A DNA stretch of 64,000 nucleotides, taken from positions 51,353 through 115,352 of the IMG/VR virus record IMGVR_UViG_3300002835_000049; one strand, 5' to 3'. This DNA comes from a virus. Shown here piece by piece: positions 14,764-22,593 of the stretch. Within the stretch, counting starts at the first letter, position 1. Every line of letters begins with the position of its first letter. Both the position numbers and the translations under genes were made by a program. Under the pieces are notes generated by a model. The model saw nothing but the letters and a program-made list of their open reading frames with translations, was not told the origin of the DNA and did not search any database.

Positions 14764-15120
14764 TTATTCACACTCTTTAATGTATTTTGGGAATATATCC
14801 ACATCTTTTCCTATGTAATCCCATACTATGTCCCATACCTCATCTATTAAGTCATCATATCTACGCTGTACCGCTTGGGTTTGAGGCCAAAACTTGGTTC
14901 CTATTCCCCCGATAAATATTATGTCAACCCTGTAGGATAAGTAATTATTATCCGAATGTGGTAATTTGGTTCTGTTGTCCGGGTGTTTAACTTTTACACC
15001 ACAGATAATATCTTGGTTATCCTTAACCAACATCTTATTTAATAACTTCTCTAATATTGGAGACAAATCCTTATTTACTTCTTCTATTAATATTCTTCTT
15101 ATGGTTGTTTGTAAGTTCAT
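14764..15120 (-). CDS. MNLQ-leader protein
   Basis: 118 residues. MNLQTTIRRILIEEVNKDL is a leader of the MNLQ/IRRIL-EE type with L-I-E-E as a possible cleavage site. The rest (beta-rich SYRVDIIFIGG, then DEVWDIVWDYIG) is not recognised. Last gene of a run of three leader genes reading from 16125. Confidence 0.65.
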   Translation of the reverse strand: MNLQTTIRRILIEEVNKDLSPILEKLLNKMLVKDNQDIICGVKVKHPDNRTKLPHSDNNYLSYRVDIIFIGGIGTKFWPQTQAVQRRYDDLIDEVWDIVWDYIGKDVDIFPKYIKECE

Positions 15121-15123
15121 ATC

Positions 15124-15687
15124 TTAATAGAATGTTTTTAATTTCATATATGGTTCCAAATTATACTTGTCTATTATCTGTTTGAAGATTTGTTGTCTGT
15201 GTCTTAAACCTAATGTATTTTTTTGAGTGATAAAACCATAACCAAATCCTGAATCCCCACTTAACCCCACAACTTTATAATAGGGTTGGTCATGAAGTTT
15301 TATTGGGTATAATCTTGCGGTGAACTTATACATCATATGGTCTTTGGCTCCGAATCTAAAATCACCCAATTCTTTTTCACCACGATGTTGTAGTCGTGTA
15401 TTATCATTTAACCCAAGTTTTTCTACCAACGCGTCATGTAAATATAAAGACTTTTTGTCTACCGACATATATGCAAGTGGTGTGTGAGTATCTTCACTGA
15501 ACTTCATAATATCTCCATCATAAAGAACACTTATTAAATAATCAATCCCACCTATTAATTTAGATGTTACATCCATCCCTAATTTTTTTAACATGGATTT
15601 CATGGAATCTTTTTTTGATTCAGATTCTTCGGATATAACCCCACCCATCATTTGTTTTACTCTATCTATGTTCTCTTGTAAGTTCAT
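15124..15687 (-). CDS. MNLQENI-leader protein
   Basis: 187 residues. MNLQENIDRVKQMMGGVISE gives I-S-E at 18-20 as a cleavage site. The following KLGMDVTSKLIGGIDYL segment resembles KMGLYYTIKLFGGYDTI in the gene at 22128, so these two are paralogues. Remaining 120 residues have no recognised fold. Confidence 0.7.
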   Translation of the reverse strand: MNLQENIDRVKQMMGGVISEESESKKDSMKSMLKKLGMDVTSKLIGGIDYLISVLYDGDIMKFSEDTHTPLAYMSVDKKSLYLHDALVEKLGLNDNTRLQHRGEKELGDFRFGAKDHMMYKFTARLYPIKLHDQPYYKVVGLSGDSGFGYGFITQKNTLGLRHRQQIFKQIIDKYNLEPYMKLKTFY

Positions 15688-15690
15688 AAT

Positions 15691-16125
15691 TTATATCTTT
15701 ATTTTACCAACAAAACATATTATTGACGTTAAACCTAATTCTCTTAACGCGTTTGCTCTGTGTGTCCCATCAATAATATCATACTCTTTAGTTAAAACTA
15801 TTGGTGGATATGATTGTAATTCTTTGAATAATTCTATATATTCCTCTAAATCATCTTCATCAATTTGATATACATCCATATCTATCTCATCAATAGGTAT
15901 CTCTCTTACAACATAATACGGGTATTCCTCAATTCTATCCCCTAAATCCCCCTCCCAAAAATCTTCCTTTCTTTTATAATGTAACTTTTGGACATATGTA
16001 TAAATTTCCGATTCTTCATATACATCACCAACCATTACATTTGTGTTTGTAAATATGTGTGAGGTATTCTCATTAATAACCCCCATCATTTGTTTTATCC
16101 TGTTTGTTTGCTCTTGTAAGTTCAT
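15691..16125 (-). CDS. MNLQE-leader ParB-like protein
   Basis: 144 residues. Leader MNLQEQTNRIKQMMGVINE (I-N-E at 17-19), then a ParB/sulfiredoxin-like domain: IPIDEIDMDV, PPIVLTKEYDIIDGTHRANA with DGTHRA at 119-124, and ELGLTSIICFVG. This fold binds nucleotides and, in phage and plasmid proteins, can be a nuclease, CTPase or kinase-like switch. A ParB-like domain with a packaging-type leader suggests a protein delivered with the virion (inference). ATATTTAT box 4 nt before the ATG. Confidence 0.8.
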   Translation of the reverse strand: MNLQEQTNRIKQMMGVINENTSHIFTNTNVMVGDVYEESEIYTYVQKLHYKRKEDFWEGDLGDRIEEYPYYVVREIPIDEIDMDVYQIDEDDLEEYIELFKELQSYPPIVLTKEYDIIDGTHRANALRELGLTSIICFVGKIKI

Positions 16126-16129
16126 ACAT

Positions 16130-16137
16130 ATAAATAT
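16130..16137 (-). promoter_or_regulatory. ATATTTAT box 4 nt before ATG of ParB-like gene
   Basis: Fixed-spacing class, heading the three-gene leader operon 16125-14764. Confidence 0.55.
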
Positions 16138-16146
16138 AAAAAAAAG

Positions 16147-16164
16147 GGAAATGTTACTTTCCCC
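16147..16164 (-). terminator. Terminator after nitroreductase gene
   Basis: GGGAAA / TTTCCC stem with minus-strand T run, separating the nitroreductase from the leader operon. Confidence 0.8.
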
Positions 16165-16173
16165 CTCTTTTAA

Positions 16174-16800
16174 TTATCTTCTTATAAAGAAACTATCATC
16201 ATCTCTCCTTATCTTCTTCATAAAGGAAAGGTAATCACCTGAATCTCTATACCCTAATGTTAATACAAGCGTGGATTTTAATCCTAATTCATCAAGCCCT
16301 AATACCTCATCTACTTGTTCCGGTATAAATCCCTCCATTGGCGTTGAATCTATTCCCTCTAGTGCTGATGCAACTAATGAGAACCCTAACCCTATATATG
16401 TTTGTTTCTGAGCCCATATTGTCTTCTGTTCCTCCGACATATTATTGATTGTTCCTATCATCATATTTTTGAAATCATTTAACCCCTCTATAGGAATATT
16501 TCTTTGTGTTGCCGTATCATTGATATATTTCTCCACCGATTCTTCGTTGATTGTTTCCCATACAGCAAACACCAATACAGTTGATGAATCCTTTAGTTGT
16601 GGCTGTCCGTAGCACGCCGGAACCAATCGTTCTTTTAACTCTTGGTCCTCGATGACTATCACCTGATATGGCGTTAGCCCGTATGAACTAGGTGCCAACT
16701 TGGTTGCCTGCAATATTCTATCTAATTTGTCTTGAGGTATTTTATCCCCATTCATTTTCTTGGTGGCATATCTCCACTCTAACGACTCTAATAATCCCAT
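16174..16800 (-). CDS. NfsB-like NAD(P)H nitroreductase
   Basis: 208 residues, the usual family length. WRYATKKMNGDKIP at residues 9-22, LAPSSYGLTPYQVIVIED at 36-53, the IGLGFSLVASALEGIDSTPMEGF region and LVLTLGYR near the end follow the NfsB-type FMN flavoenzyme pattern (reduces nitro groups or quinones with NAD(P)H). No leader. A single-gene unit bounded by a terminator; likely acquired from a host as an auxiliary metabolic gene. Physiological substrate unknown. Confidence 0.88.
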   Translation of the reverse strand: MGLLESLEWRYATKKMNGDKIPQDKLDRILQATKLAPSSYGLTPYQVIVIEDQELKERLVPACYGQPQLKDSSTVLVFAVWETINEESVEKYINDTATQRNIPIEGLNDFKNMMIGTINNMSEEQKTIWAQKQTYIGLGFSLVASALEGIDSTPMEGFIPEQVDEVLGLDELGLKSTLVLTLGYRDSGDYLSFMKKIRRDDDSFFIRR

Positions 16801-16874
16801 AATATATCTTTTTGTTAATGAATAAGTAATTCTTCCCGGATAATCAATATTATTGTTTTAATTTTGTCAAATAA

Positions 16875-16906
16875 TTTGGTGGGATAGTTTTTATTACTTA
16901 TCTTTG
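16875..16906 (+). promoter_or_regulatory. Host-type promoter TTTG-N20-TATCTTTG
   Basis: TTTG at 16875-16878 and TATCTTTG at 16899-16906, 18 nt before the ATG at 16925. About 40 bases here are nearly identical to the promoter at 23881-23912. Confidence 0.75.
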
Positions 16907-16924
16907 CCCTCTAATTTAATTACT

Positions 16925-17647
16925 ATGAAAAACATACACGTATTACCAACAGAAAATTCAAGTAGAGTATCTTACAACAAAGATGGTGTTTTAGAATTAC
17001 ATAGACTTCAATGGAGAAAGAATACTCAAAACATCTATATCACTTCTGATGAAGAAATTAAAGAAGGGGATTGGTATATTCATAAACAAATCAATTATTT
17101 GAGAGTATCTAATTCAAATTCTATACCAATGGATGCTAAAAAAATCATCCTAACAACAGACCAAGACCTAATCAAAGATGGTGTACAAGCTATTCCTGAT
17201 GAGTTTTTAGAATGGTTTGTTAAGAATCCAAGTTGTGAGAAAGTTGAGGTTGTTAAAGAAATTAATAAATCTATATCTGCAAAAGAACCTTATTATAAAT
17301 ACAAAATCATCATTCCAGAAGAAGAACAAAAACAACATCTTATTGATATGATGGAACAAGATGAGCAATTAGGATTGTATCAAGAACCTAAAAAAGAAAC
17401 ACTTGAAGAAGCTGTTGCTAAAAAATTATATCCACTTAATGATGGGTTTCAAGTAATGGATATTGATATTAGTGAAGAATTACAATTAGCTTTCCTTAAC
17501 GGTGCTAAATGGCAACAAGAAAGAAGTTATAGTAAGGAAGAGGTTGAAACAATAGCTAAAGATGCTTATACTATGGGTAGAAATAATATTCTTATAGGAG
17601 TATTTAATAAATGGTTTGAGCAATTTAAAAAGAAAATAAGTATATGA
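16925..17647 (+). CDS. MKNIH(V/L)LPT modular protein
   Basis: 240 residues from the ATG at 16925. Module order: MKNIHVLPTENSSR start; IYITSDEEIKEGDW; KIILTTDQDLIKDGVQAI; EFLEWFVKNPSCEKVEVV; linker with KETLEEAVAKK; NGAKWQQERSYSKEE; and WFEQFKKK near the end. I recognise this as a widespread family of unknown function in Bacteroidota phages and metagenomes. Heads a seven-gene plus-strand cluster. Overlaps the next gene by 4 nt. Confidence 0.8.
   Translation: MKNIHVLPTENSSRVSYNKDGVLELHRLQWRKNTQNIYITSDEEIKEGDWYIHKQINYLRVSNSNSIPMDAKKIILTTDQDLIKDGVQAIPDEFLEWFVKNPSCEKVEVVKEINKSISAKEPYYKYKIIIPEEEQKQHLIDMMEQDEQLGLYQEPKKETLEEAVAKKLYPLNDGFQVMDIDISEELQLAFLNGAKWQQERSYSKEEVETIAKDAYTMGRNNILIGVFNKWFEQFKKKISI
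17532..17640 (+). repeat. Repeat copy 1 of the VETIAKDAYTMGR segment
   Basis: About 95 bases from GAGGTTGAAACAATAGC onward are nearly identical to 19532-19627. Confidence 0.85.
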
Positions 17648-17934
17648 AAAAAACAATTGAAGAAGTTGCTGAAAGATTAGTAAAAGAAACTACATTGTAC
17701 GGAAGCCAAGAAGCTAGTATTGGAAGTTCTGCTAGAAGTTATTTTGAAACAGAATTACGATGTGTGTTGTTGGGTATGAAATGGCAACAAGAACAAGACA
17801 AGAAAATGTATAGTGAGTTGGTTGATTTATTGGAAAGATTAACGACAATTTATAAAGAAGATTGTCATTTAGATATTAAGTACGATAAAAAAAGATTAGA
17901 ATTTATTGAACAATTTAAAAAGAAATCATTATGA
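17644..17934 (+). CDS. Stand-alone C-terminal module (GMKWQQEQ...FIEQFKKK)
   Basis: 96 residues: TIEEVAERLVKET, GMKWQQEQDKKMYSELVD and EFIEQFKKKSL. It corresponds to the C-terminal part of the MKNIH proteins without their N-terminal domain. Overlaps both neighbours by 4 nt (ATGA), so translation is coupled. Function unknown. Confidence 0.75.
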   Translation: MKKTIEEVAERLVKETTLYGSQEASIGSSARSYFETELRCVLLGMKWQQEQDKKMYSELVDLLERLTTIYKEDCHLDIKYDKKRLEFIEQFKKKSL

Positions 17935-18680
17935 AAAACATACATTTATTACCAACAGATAAACCAAGTAGGTTATACTTAACAAAAGAAGGGTTTTATT
18001 TTTTATTACCTAACATTAAAGGTAATGCTGTGAAATTTCAACACATTTACATCACTTCTGATGAAGAAATTAAAGAAGGAGATTGGTTTTATAATATAAT
18101 ATCTTTAAAACCTGAACCATTTAAGGCTTGTGAAAATGGTAATGGATATGTAAATTGTAGTAAATATTCACATAATAGAATTGATTGTAAAAAAATCATC
18201 CTAACAACAGACCAAGAATTAATCAAAGAGGGTGTACAAGCTATTGATGAGGATTTTTTAGAATGGTTTGTTAAAAATCCAAGTTGTGAAAAGATTGAAG
18301 TAAATAAAAGTTATAGCGGTATTTATTATATCAAATATCCTTACAAAATCATCATTCCACAAGAAGAACCTAAACAAGATGAAATTGATTTTATGGCTAA
18401 TGAACTAGTTATAGAAAAAGAAAAATTTGAAAGTAAAGAAACACTTGAACAAGAAACTTGTAATTTTTGTGGTAAAACATTAAGAGAACAGATGAAAGGT
18501 TGTGGTGAAATAACTTGTTATAGACAGTTTTTACCTAAACAAGAAACACTTGAAGATTTCTGCACTAGAGAACTATCAAATTTTAATGATAATGTAAGAA
18601 ATACTCAGTTCGATTTAGGTTTTAGAACTGGAGCCATTATTGGACTTAGATTTCCAAAAGAAAGAAGTTATAATGAGTAA
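17931..18680 (+). pseudogene. MKNIHLLPT modular protein cut by in-frame TAA
   Basis: 249 residues to a TAA at 18678. It has all N-terminal modules plus a zinc-finger-like CNFCGKTLREQMKGC insert and KQETLEDF. Family members read SYSEEE at this point; here it is SYNE-stop, and the same frame continues after the stop for 48 codons to IIEQFKKK at 18827. A single GAA-to-TAA change explains it. It may still make a truncated protein, so 'pseudogene' is provisional. Confidence 0.7.
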
Positions 18681-18827
18681 GAAGCTAGATCTTCTTTAAC
18701 AGATTTGTCGTTAGTTAATCCTGCTCATTTAACAATGACAAGTGATGGTTATGGAGAGTTTCCTGATAGTTATAAATTAACTGAAAAAGGCATTAACTAC
18801 ATTATTGAACAATTTAAAAAGAAATAA
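18681..18827 (+). pseudogene. Detached 3' end of the interrupted MKNIHLLPT gene
   Basis: In frame with the preceding gene after its TAA: residues TSDGYGEFPDSYKLTEKGIN then YIIEQFKKK and a stop at 18825-18827. It has the family ending and no start codon of its own at the right place. Confidence 0.65.
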
Positions 18828-18828
18828 G

Positions 18829-19137
18829 ATGAAAAAAGAAACACTTGAAGATTTTACCAAAGAAGTATTGCAAGATGAATTTTTTACAAATATGGCTGAA
18901 TACGGAAAAGCTGAAAGACTTATTGAAATTGGAGCTAAATGGCAACAAGAACAAGACAAGAATAAGTATAGTGAACAAGATATTTTAGATATAAATAATT
19001 GGTATTTGGAAACTTTTTTAGATGATGCTCTAGGTTTAAATGGTAATGATGCTGAACAAAAAGTAAAGCATTTATCAGGTAAAGGTCTTACAAAAGAAGT
19101 TTTAGATTATTGGTTTGAACAAATTAAAAAGAAATAA
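18829..19137 (+). CDS. Stand-alone C-terminal module protein
   Basis: 102 residues from the ATG at 18829: MKKETLEDFTKEVL, IGAKWQQEQDKNKYSEQDI and YWFEQIKKK. A free copy of the ETLEE...WFEQFKKK module. Starts one base after the preceding stop. Confidence 0.75.
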   Translation: MKKETLEDFTKEVLQDEFFTNMAEYGKAERLIEIGAKWQQEQDKNKYSEQDILDINNWYLETFLDDALGLNGNDAEQKVKHLSGKGLTKEVLDYWFEQIKKK

Positions 19138-19138
19138 G

Positions 19139-19402
19139 ATGAAAGAAACACTTGAAGAAGTAAAAGATTTAGCATACTACAGAGCTAATGCAGAAGAAGA
19201 TTATTTGCAAGTGCCAATAAGTGTATTGAGGTATATCTCTGAGCTTGAAGAAAAAAGTTATAGTGAGGAAGATATGAAACAATTTGCTTGGGAATGTGTT
19301 GCCAATTTTCTTTCTAATAGTGATAATAAGGTGGAAATGGCACTTGTAGAAGTTATTATGGATAGAAACAGTAAACAGTTTGAACAATTTAAAAAGAAAT
19401 AA
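19139..19402 (+). CDS. Stand-alone C-terminal module protein
   Basis: 87 residues from the ATG at 19139: MKETLEEVKDLAYYRANAEE, then LQVPISVLRYISELEEKSYS and FEQFKKK. Near-identical over its first 60 residues to the gene at 1096-1377. Function unknown. Confidence 0.75.
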   Translation: MKETLEEVKDLAYYRANAEEDYLQVPISVLRYISELEEKSYSEEDMKQFAWECVANFLSNSDNKVEMALVEVIMDRNSKQFEQFKKK

Positions 19403-19405
19403 GAT

Positions 19406-19636
19406 ATGGACTTTAGAACAGAATTATCAAAATGGGGCTATAATAAAGGAAATTCAGTTGATGTTGAAACATTAATAGATGAAATATTGCCTGAATTATT
19501 TCTTAAACAAGAAAGAAGTTATAGTGAGGAAGAGGTTGAAACAATAGCTAAAGATGCTTATACTATGGGTAGATATAATATTCTTATAGGAGTATTTAAT
19601 AAATGGTTTGAACAATTTAAAAAGAAATCATTATGA
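19406..19636 (+). CDS. Stand-alone C-terminal module protein
   Basis: 76 residues: MDFRTELSKWGYNKG start unlike its neighbours, then QERSYSEEEVETIAKDAYTM and WFEQFKKKSL shared almost exactly with the gene at 16925. A hybrid that shows module exchange. Overlaps the next gene by 4 nt. Confidence 0.75.
   Translation: MDFRTELSKWGYNKGNSVDVETLIDEILPELFLKQERSYSEEEVETIAKDAYTMGRYNILIGVFNKWFEQFKKKSL
19532..19630 (+). repeat. Repeat copy 2 of the VETIAKDAYTMGR segment
   Basis: Nearly identical to 17541-17636; the following bases (into MKNIHLLPTDKPSRLYLT) also match 17907-17986 without a difference that I could find. Confidence 0.85.
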
Positions 19637-20583
19637 AAAACATACATTTATTACCAACAGATAAACCAAGTAGGTTATACTTAACAACACACGAATATAT
19701 TTTTGAAGAAGGATACTCTTTATCAACTGATGAATGTGAAAACAAACATATCTACATCACTTCTGATGAAGAAATTAAAAAAGGAGATTGGTATTATCTT
19801 CCAAGAACAAATTCAGTTTATAAATGTATTGAAGCAACTGAATTAAACTTAGAAAGAAGTTATGGCGTAGCTAAAATCATTCTAACAACAGACCCTGAGC
19901 TTATCAAAACTGGTGTACAAGCTATTGATGATGAGTTTTTAGAATGGTTTGTTAAAAATTCAAGCTGTGAGAAGGTTGAAGTAAATAAAAGTTATAGCGG
20001 TATTTATTATATCAAATATCCTTACAAAATCATCATTCCACAAGAAGAACCTAAACAAGATTGGTATTGTCCTAAATGCCAAAGTTATGTTAGTTCAGAA
20101 AGTGTAACATTTGAAGAAACACATCAAATATGTAATACAAGTGTTGTTATAAAAGAACCTAAACAATCAACTAAAGATAGAATATTATCTGAAACACCTG
20201 AGTTAGTAAAACAAAAAGTAAGAGAAACTGCTAATAAGTTAGTGGAACCTAAACAAGAAACACTTGAAGAAGTCGCATTAAAATTATATCCAATTATTTT
20301 AGAATATGATGATTGGGATAAAAATAAGCAATACAGAGATGAATGGATTAACGGTGCTAAATGGCAACAAGAAAATATACCCATTTGTATTTATGCTGAA
20401 AATATTTACTGTCATATTGAAAATGGAGTTGTAATTGTTGAGAAAAATGATAAATCGGTAATAAGTTATAGTGAGGAAGATATGAGAAAAGCTATTCAAG
20501 AAACAATTACTTTGATGAGGTATAAAGCCACTGAATTTAGAGAACACGAAAATACTATAATTGGACGATTTAAAAAGAAATAA
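19633..20583 (+). CDS. MKNIHLLPT modular protein, longest copy
   Basis: 316 residues. Standard N-terminal modules, then a WYCPKCQSYVSSES zinc-ribbon-like insert with a matching C about 20 residues on, a linker, KQETLEEVALKL, NGAKWQQENIPI and a final GRFKKK. The KSYSGIYYIKYPYKIIIPQE segment is identical to that of the interrupted copy at 17931. Last gene of the cluster. Confidence 0.8.
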   Translation: MKNIHLLPTDKPSRLYLTTHEYIFEEGYSLSTDECENKHIYITSDEEIKKGDWYYLPRTNSVYKCIEATELNLERSYGVAKIILTTDPELIKTGVQAIDDEFLEWFVKNSSCEKVEVNKSYSGIYYIKYPYKIIIPQEEPKQDWYCPKCQSYVSSESVTFEETHQICNTSVVIKEPKQSTKDRILSETPELVKQKVRETANKLVEPKQETLEEVALKLYPIILEYDDWDKNKQYRDEWINGAKWQQENIPICIYAENIYCHIENGVVIVEKNDKSVISYSEEDMRKAIQETITLMRYKATEFREHENTIIGRFKKK

Positions 20584-20609
20584 ACCATTCTTATTTATCT
20601 CCCCTCGTA

Positions 20610-20876
20610 TTACCATAGAACCGCATTACAATAACTATGGACCGCACCTTCAGTCATATTGGTTTTATGACAATGTTGTAGATGTATTGGGTTATTTAAA
20701 AATCCCTCCGGAAACAATCGCCAATTTATTGGCTTCTTTGTTATTCTTTCAGGGGCAACCTCATCTAATGTCTCCCCACAATACATACATAGATTATCCT
20801 GTTCTTTGATATATTGTATTCTAACCTCTCTTCGTTGTTGAGGTTTTAATTTTGTATAATCTGTTGGTAATTTCAT
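20610..20876 (-). CDS. HNH/CxxC endonuclease-like protein, slightly truncated
   Basis: 88 residues. C30-x-x-C33, then HLQHCH (65-70) and H80...C83 with the MTEGAVHSYCNAVLW ending form the zinc and active-site pattern of HNH/endonuclease VII-like phage proteins. After the TAA the frame continues TAC GAG GGG AGA TAA; relatives I recall end CNAVLWQYEGR, so a CAA-to-TAA change seems to have removed four residues. The catalytic part is intact. Confidence 0.75.
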   Translation of the reverse strand: MKLPTDYTKLKPQQRREVRIQYIKEQDNLCMYCGETLDEVAPERITKKPINWRLFPEGFLNNPIHLQHCHKTNMTEGAVHSYCNAVLW

Positions 20877-20877
20877 A

Positions 20878-21444
20878 TTATTGGAGTCTCACAGGTATCT
20901 TATGTTTGGCACCATCGGTTCTTGAATATACAGCATATTGTGGTGTCATTATCATTTCATTATGCTCATCACCCAACATATTAATATAATCATTACCTTT
21001 GCCAGGTTTAAGATATGCAATAGTCATATGTGGATAATAGTCAGGGTAATCACTTGTGAATGGAAATTGTTTTAATTCCTCGTTTGTATCATTTAGATTA
21101 TCCCCCATTATATCATACTTTAATACATCATACTTTGGGCTGTTGAAACAAGATAGGTTATGAGCTTTACAATTTGTGTATGTATATTTGTTTAACACAT
21201 TAATTATGTCGTCAATACTCACCTCGTTATCGTGTAATCCGTATAATAATGTACAATGTGATTCCGGTTCTAAACCAAACCCCTCTTCTTCGGTGTATAA
21301 GTCATCAGGGTTTATCTTGTTGTGTAATTCCGTAATAGTATCAGGGTTAAAGTATAACATTGCACAAGAATATGGATATACTTGTTTGTTCTCATTTATC
21401 CCCATCATTGTTTTGATTTTTGTTATCTGTTCGTTTAATTCCAT
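20878..21444 (-). CDS. Leader-bearing 2H phosphoesterase
   Basis: 188 residues. Leader MELNEQITKIKTMMGINEN with I-N-E as cleavage site, then a 2H phosphoesterase domain: H63-C-T65 in HCTLLYGLH and H139-M-T141 in HMTIAYLKPG. This fold cleaves 2',3'-cyclic or 2'-5'-linked phosphates; the phage T4 member Acb1 destroys CBASS signal nucleotides. A tagged enzyme could enter the cell with the DNA and act before transcription starts (inference). One base before the HNH gene; a TATAAATA sequence lies upstream. Confidence 0.82.
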   Translation of the reverse strand: MELNEQITKIKTMMGINENKQVYPYSCAMLYFNPDTITELHNKINPDDLYTEEEGFGLEPESHCTLLYGLHDNEVSIDDIINVLNKYTYTNCKAHNLSCFNSPKYDVLKYDIMGDNLNDTNEELKQFPFTSDYPDYYPHMTIAYLKPGKGNDYINMLGDEHNEMIMTPQYAVYSRTDGAKHKIPVRLQ

Positions 21445-21505
21445 ATATGTTTCTTTTTATTTATAATAATAAGTATTTTTTACCACGTTATCAATAGGAA
21501 TGTTT

Positions 21506-21525
21506 TATCTTTGTATGATATTTAT
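21506..21525 (+). promoter_or_regulatory. Host-type box and ATATTTAT box together
   Basis: TATCTTTG at 21506-21513 and ATATTTAT at 21518-21525, the latter 5 nt before the ATG at 21531: both promoter types upstream of one gene. Confidence 0.5.
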
Positions 21526-21530
21526 TTAAT

Positions 21531-21872
21531 ATGAAAATAATAATAACTGAAAGTAGATTGGGACAAATCGCCATTAATTGGTTAAATAAGAACTATGGTG
21601 ATTTGGAACCATATGAAACCGGAAAATATCCTGAATATATTTTCTATAAAAAAGGTAATGAAATAATCTTTGATTACAATAAAAAAAATGGGTTTGTTAA
21701 TGTGAATTACGATGAAATTTGGTCATATTTTCAATCGTTTTTTGGTATGGAATATAAACAAATTCAAGACTTAACAAAGGTATGGGTGGAGGAACGTTAC
21801 AATTTAAGGGTGACAAGAACCAAAACCATTGTATTCCTCGGGATTGATGGGTGGAGGAACGTTACAATTTAA
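21531..21872 (+). CDS. ITE-leader family protein with duplicated 3' end
   Basis: 113 residues. MKIIITESRLGQIAINWLNK leader and helix, closest to the gene at 14314. Family end KVWVEERYNLRVT is followed by an odd TKTIVFLGIDGWRNVTI, produced because the 34-bp segment coding the end is repeated 31 bp later and the frame runs into the second copy in a different register. Confidence 0.7.
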   Translation: MKIIITESRLGQIAINWLNKNYGDLEPYETGKYPEYIFYKKGNEIIFDYNKKNGFVNVNYDEIWSYFQSFFGMEYKQIQDLTKVWVEERYNLRVTRTKTIVFLGIDGWRNVTI

Positions 21873-21880
21873 GGGTGACA
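21782..21880 (+). repeat. 34-bp perfect direct repeat
   Basis: ATGGGTGGAGGAACGTTACA... at 21782-21815 and again at 21847-21880, separated by 31 bases, at the 3' end of the gene. Confidence 0.92.
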
Positions 21881-21957
21881 GAAACAACCTTTGCGACTTT
21901 AGCGTCTTTGCGGTGGTGGAGAAGGAACATTACAAATTAATAGTAAATAGTAAAAAC

Positions 21958-21992
21958 ATAATAAGCTATAGATGTATTCTATAACTTATTAT
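21958..21992. repeat. AT-rich hairpin
   Basis: ATAATAAG-C-TATAG / CTATA-A-CTTATTAT with a 7-base loop; probable terminator or processing stem. The 135 bases to its right hold short direct repeats (ATAAGGTT, GGTGAATTATACTTAT) and no gene. Confidence 0.55.
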
Positions 21993-22127
21993 GGCTATAA
22001 GGTTCGGGACTTATTTTGTGGGTTTATAAGGTTTGGAACTTATATTACACATTTTGGTAATATGTGGTGAATTATACTTATCTTTGGTGAATTGTGGTTA
22101 TATTAATCACCCGATGGTGAAATATAC

Positions 22128-22592
22128 TTATTTGTAATAGTTTAATGTGTCAAGCATAAATAGGAAAACATCATTTAATGTGTGATTATCAAAATTTTTG
22201 TATTTCTCCTTAAAATCTGATTCATGATAACCCTCGTAGTAAACATCTATTACAGCAGATTCCGGACCAAAATACTCTATCTGTCGTACCTCATCGCCTG
22301 ATATACTATATGGGACAGGACTTAAACCTAATTCATATATAGAAATTCCGATTGTATTATAAGGTTTTGCTAAATGTTGAACCGAATCTTTAATGAAATC
22401 AATCTTATCTTCTTTTGTTAAATTAAAACTATCACCATACATATTCTTAATAGTATCATAACCACCGAAAAGTTTAATGGTGTAATATAACCCCATCTTA
22501 TCAATCATTTTTTGTATCTTTGTGGTCTTATCATCCTCATTGATAACCCTCATCATTTGGTGGATTCTATGTATATTCTCTTGTAAGTTCAT
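22128..22592 (-). CDS. MNLQENI-leader protein
   Basis: 154 residues from the ATG at 22592. MNLQENIHRIHQMMRVINE leader (I-N-E 17-19). KMGLYYTIKLFGGYDTIKNM matches the paralogue at 15124. C-terminal half acidic and aromatic, unrecognised. One base separates it from the flavodoxin-like gene, so it is last in a three-gene operon from 23864. Confidence 0.7.
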   Translation of the reverse strand: MNLQENIHRIHQMMRVINEDDKTTKIQKMIDKMGLYYTIKLFGGYDTIKNMYGDSFNLTKEDKIDFIKDSVQHLAKPYNTIGISIYELGLSPVPYSISGDEVRQIEYFGPESAVIDVYYEGYHESDFKEKYKNFDNHTLNDVFLFMLDTLNYYK

Positions 22593-22593
22593 A

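Noticed and set aside
18676-20612. TAA reassigned to a sense codon
   Set aside because: TAA ends most genes cleanly and the two interrupted genes would need Glu and Gln respectively; simple mutations explain both.
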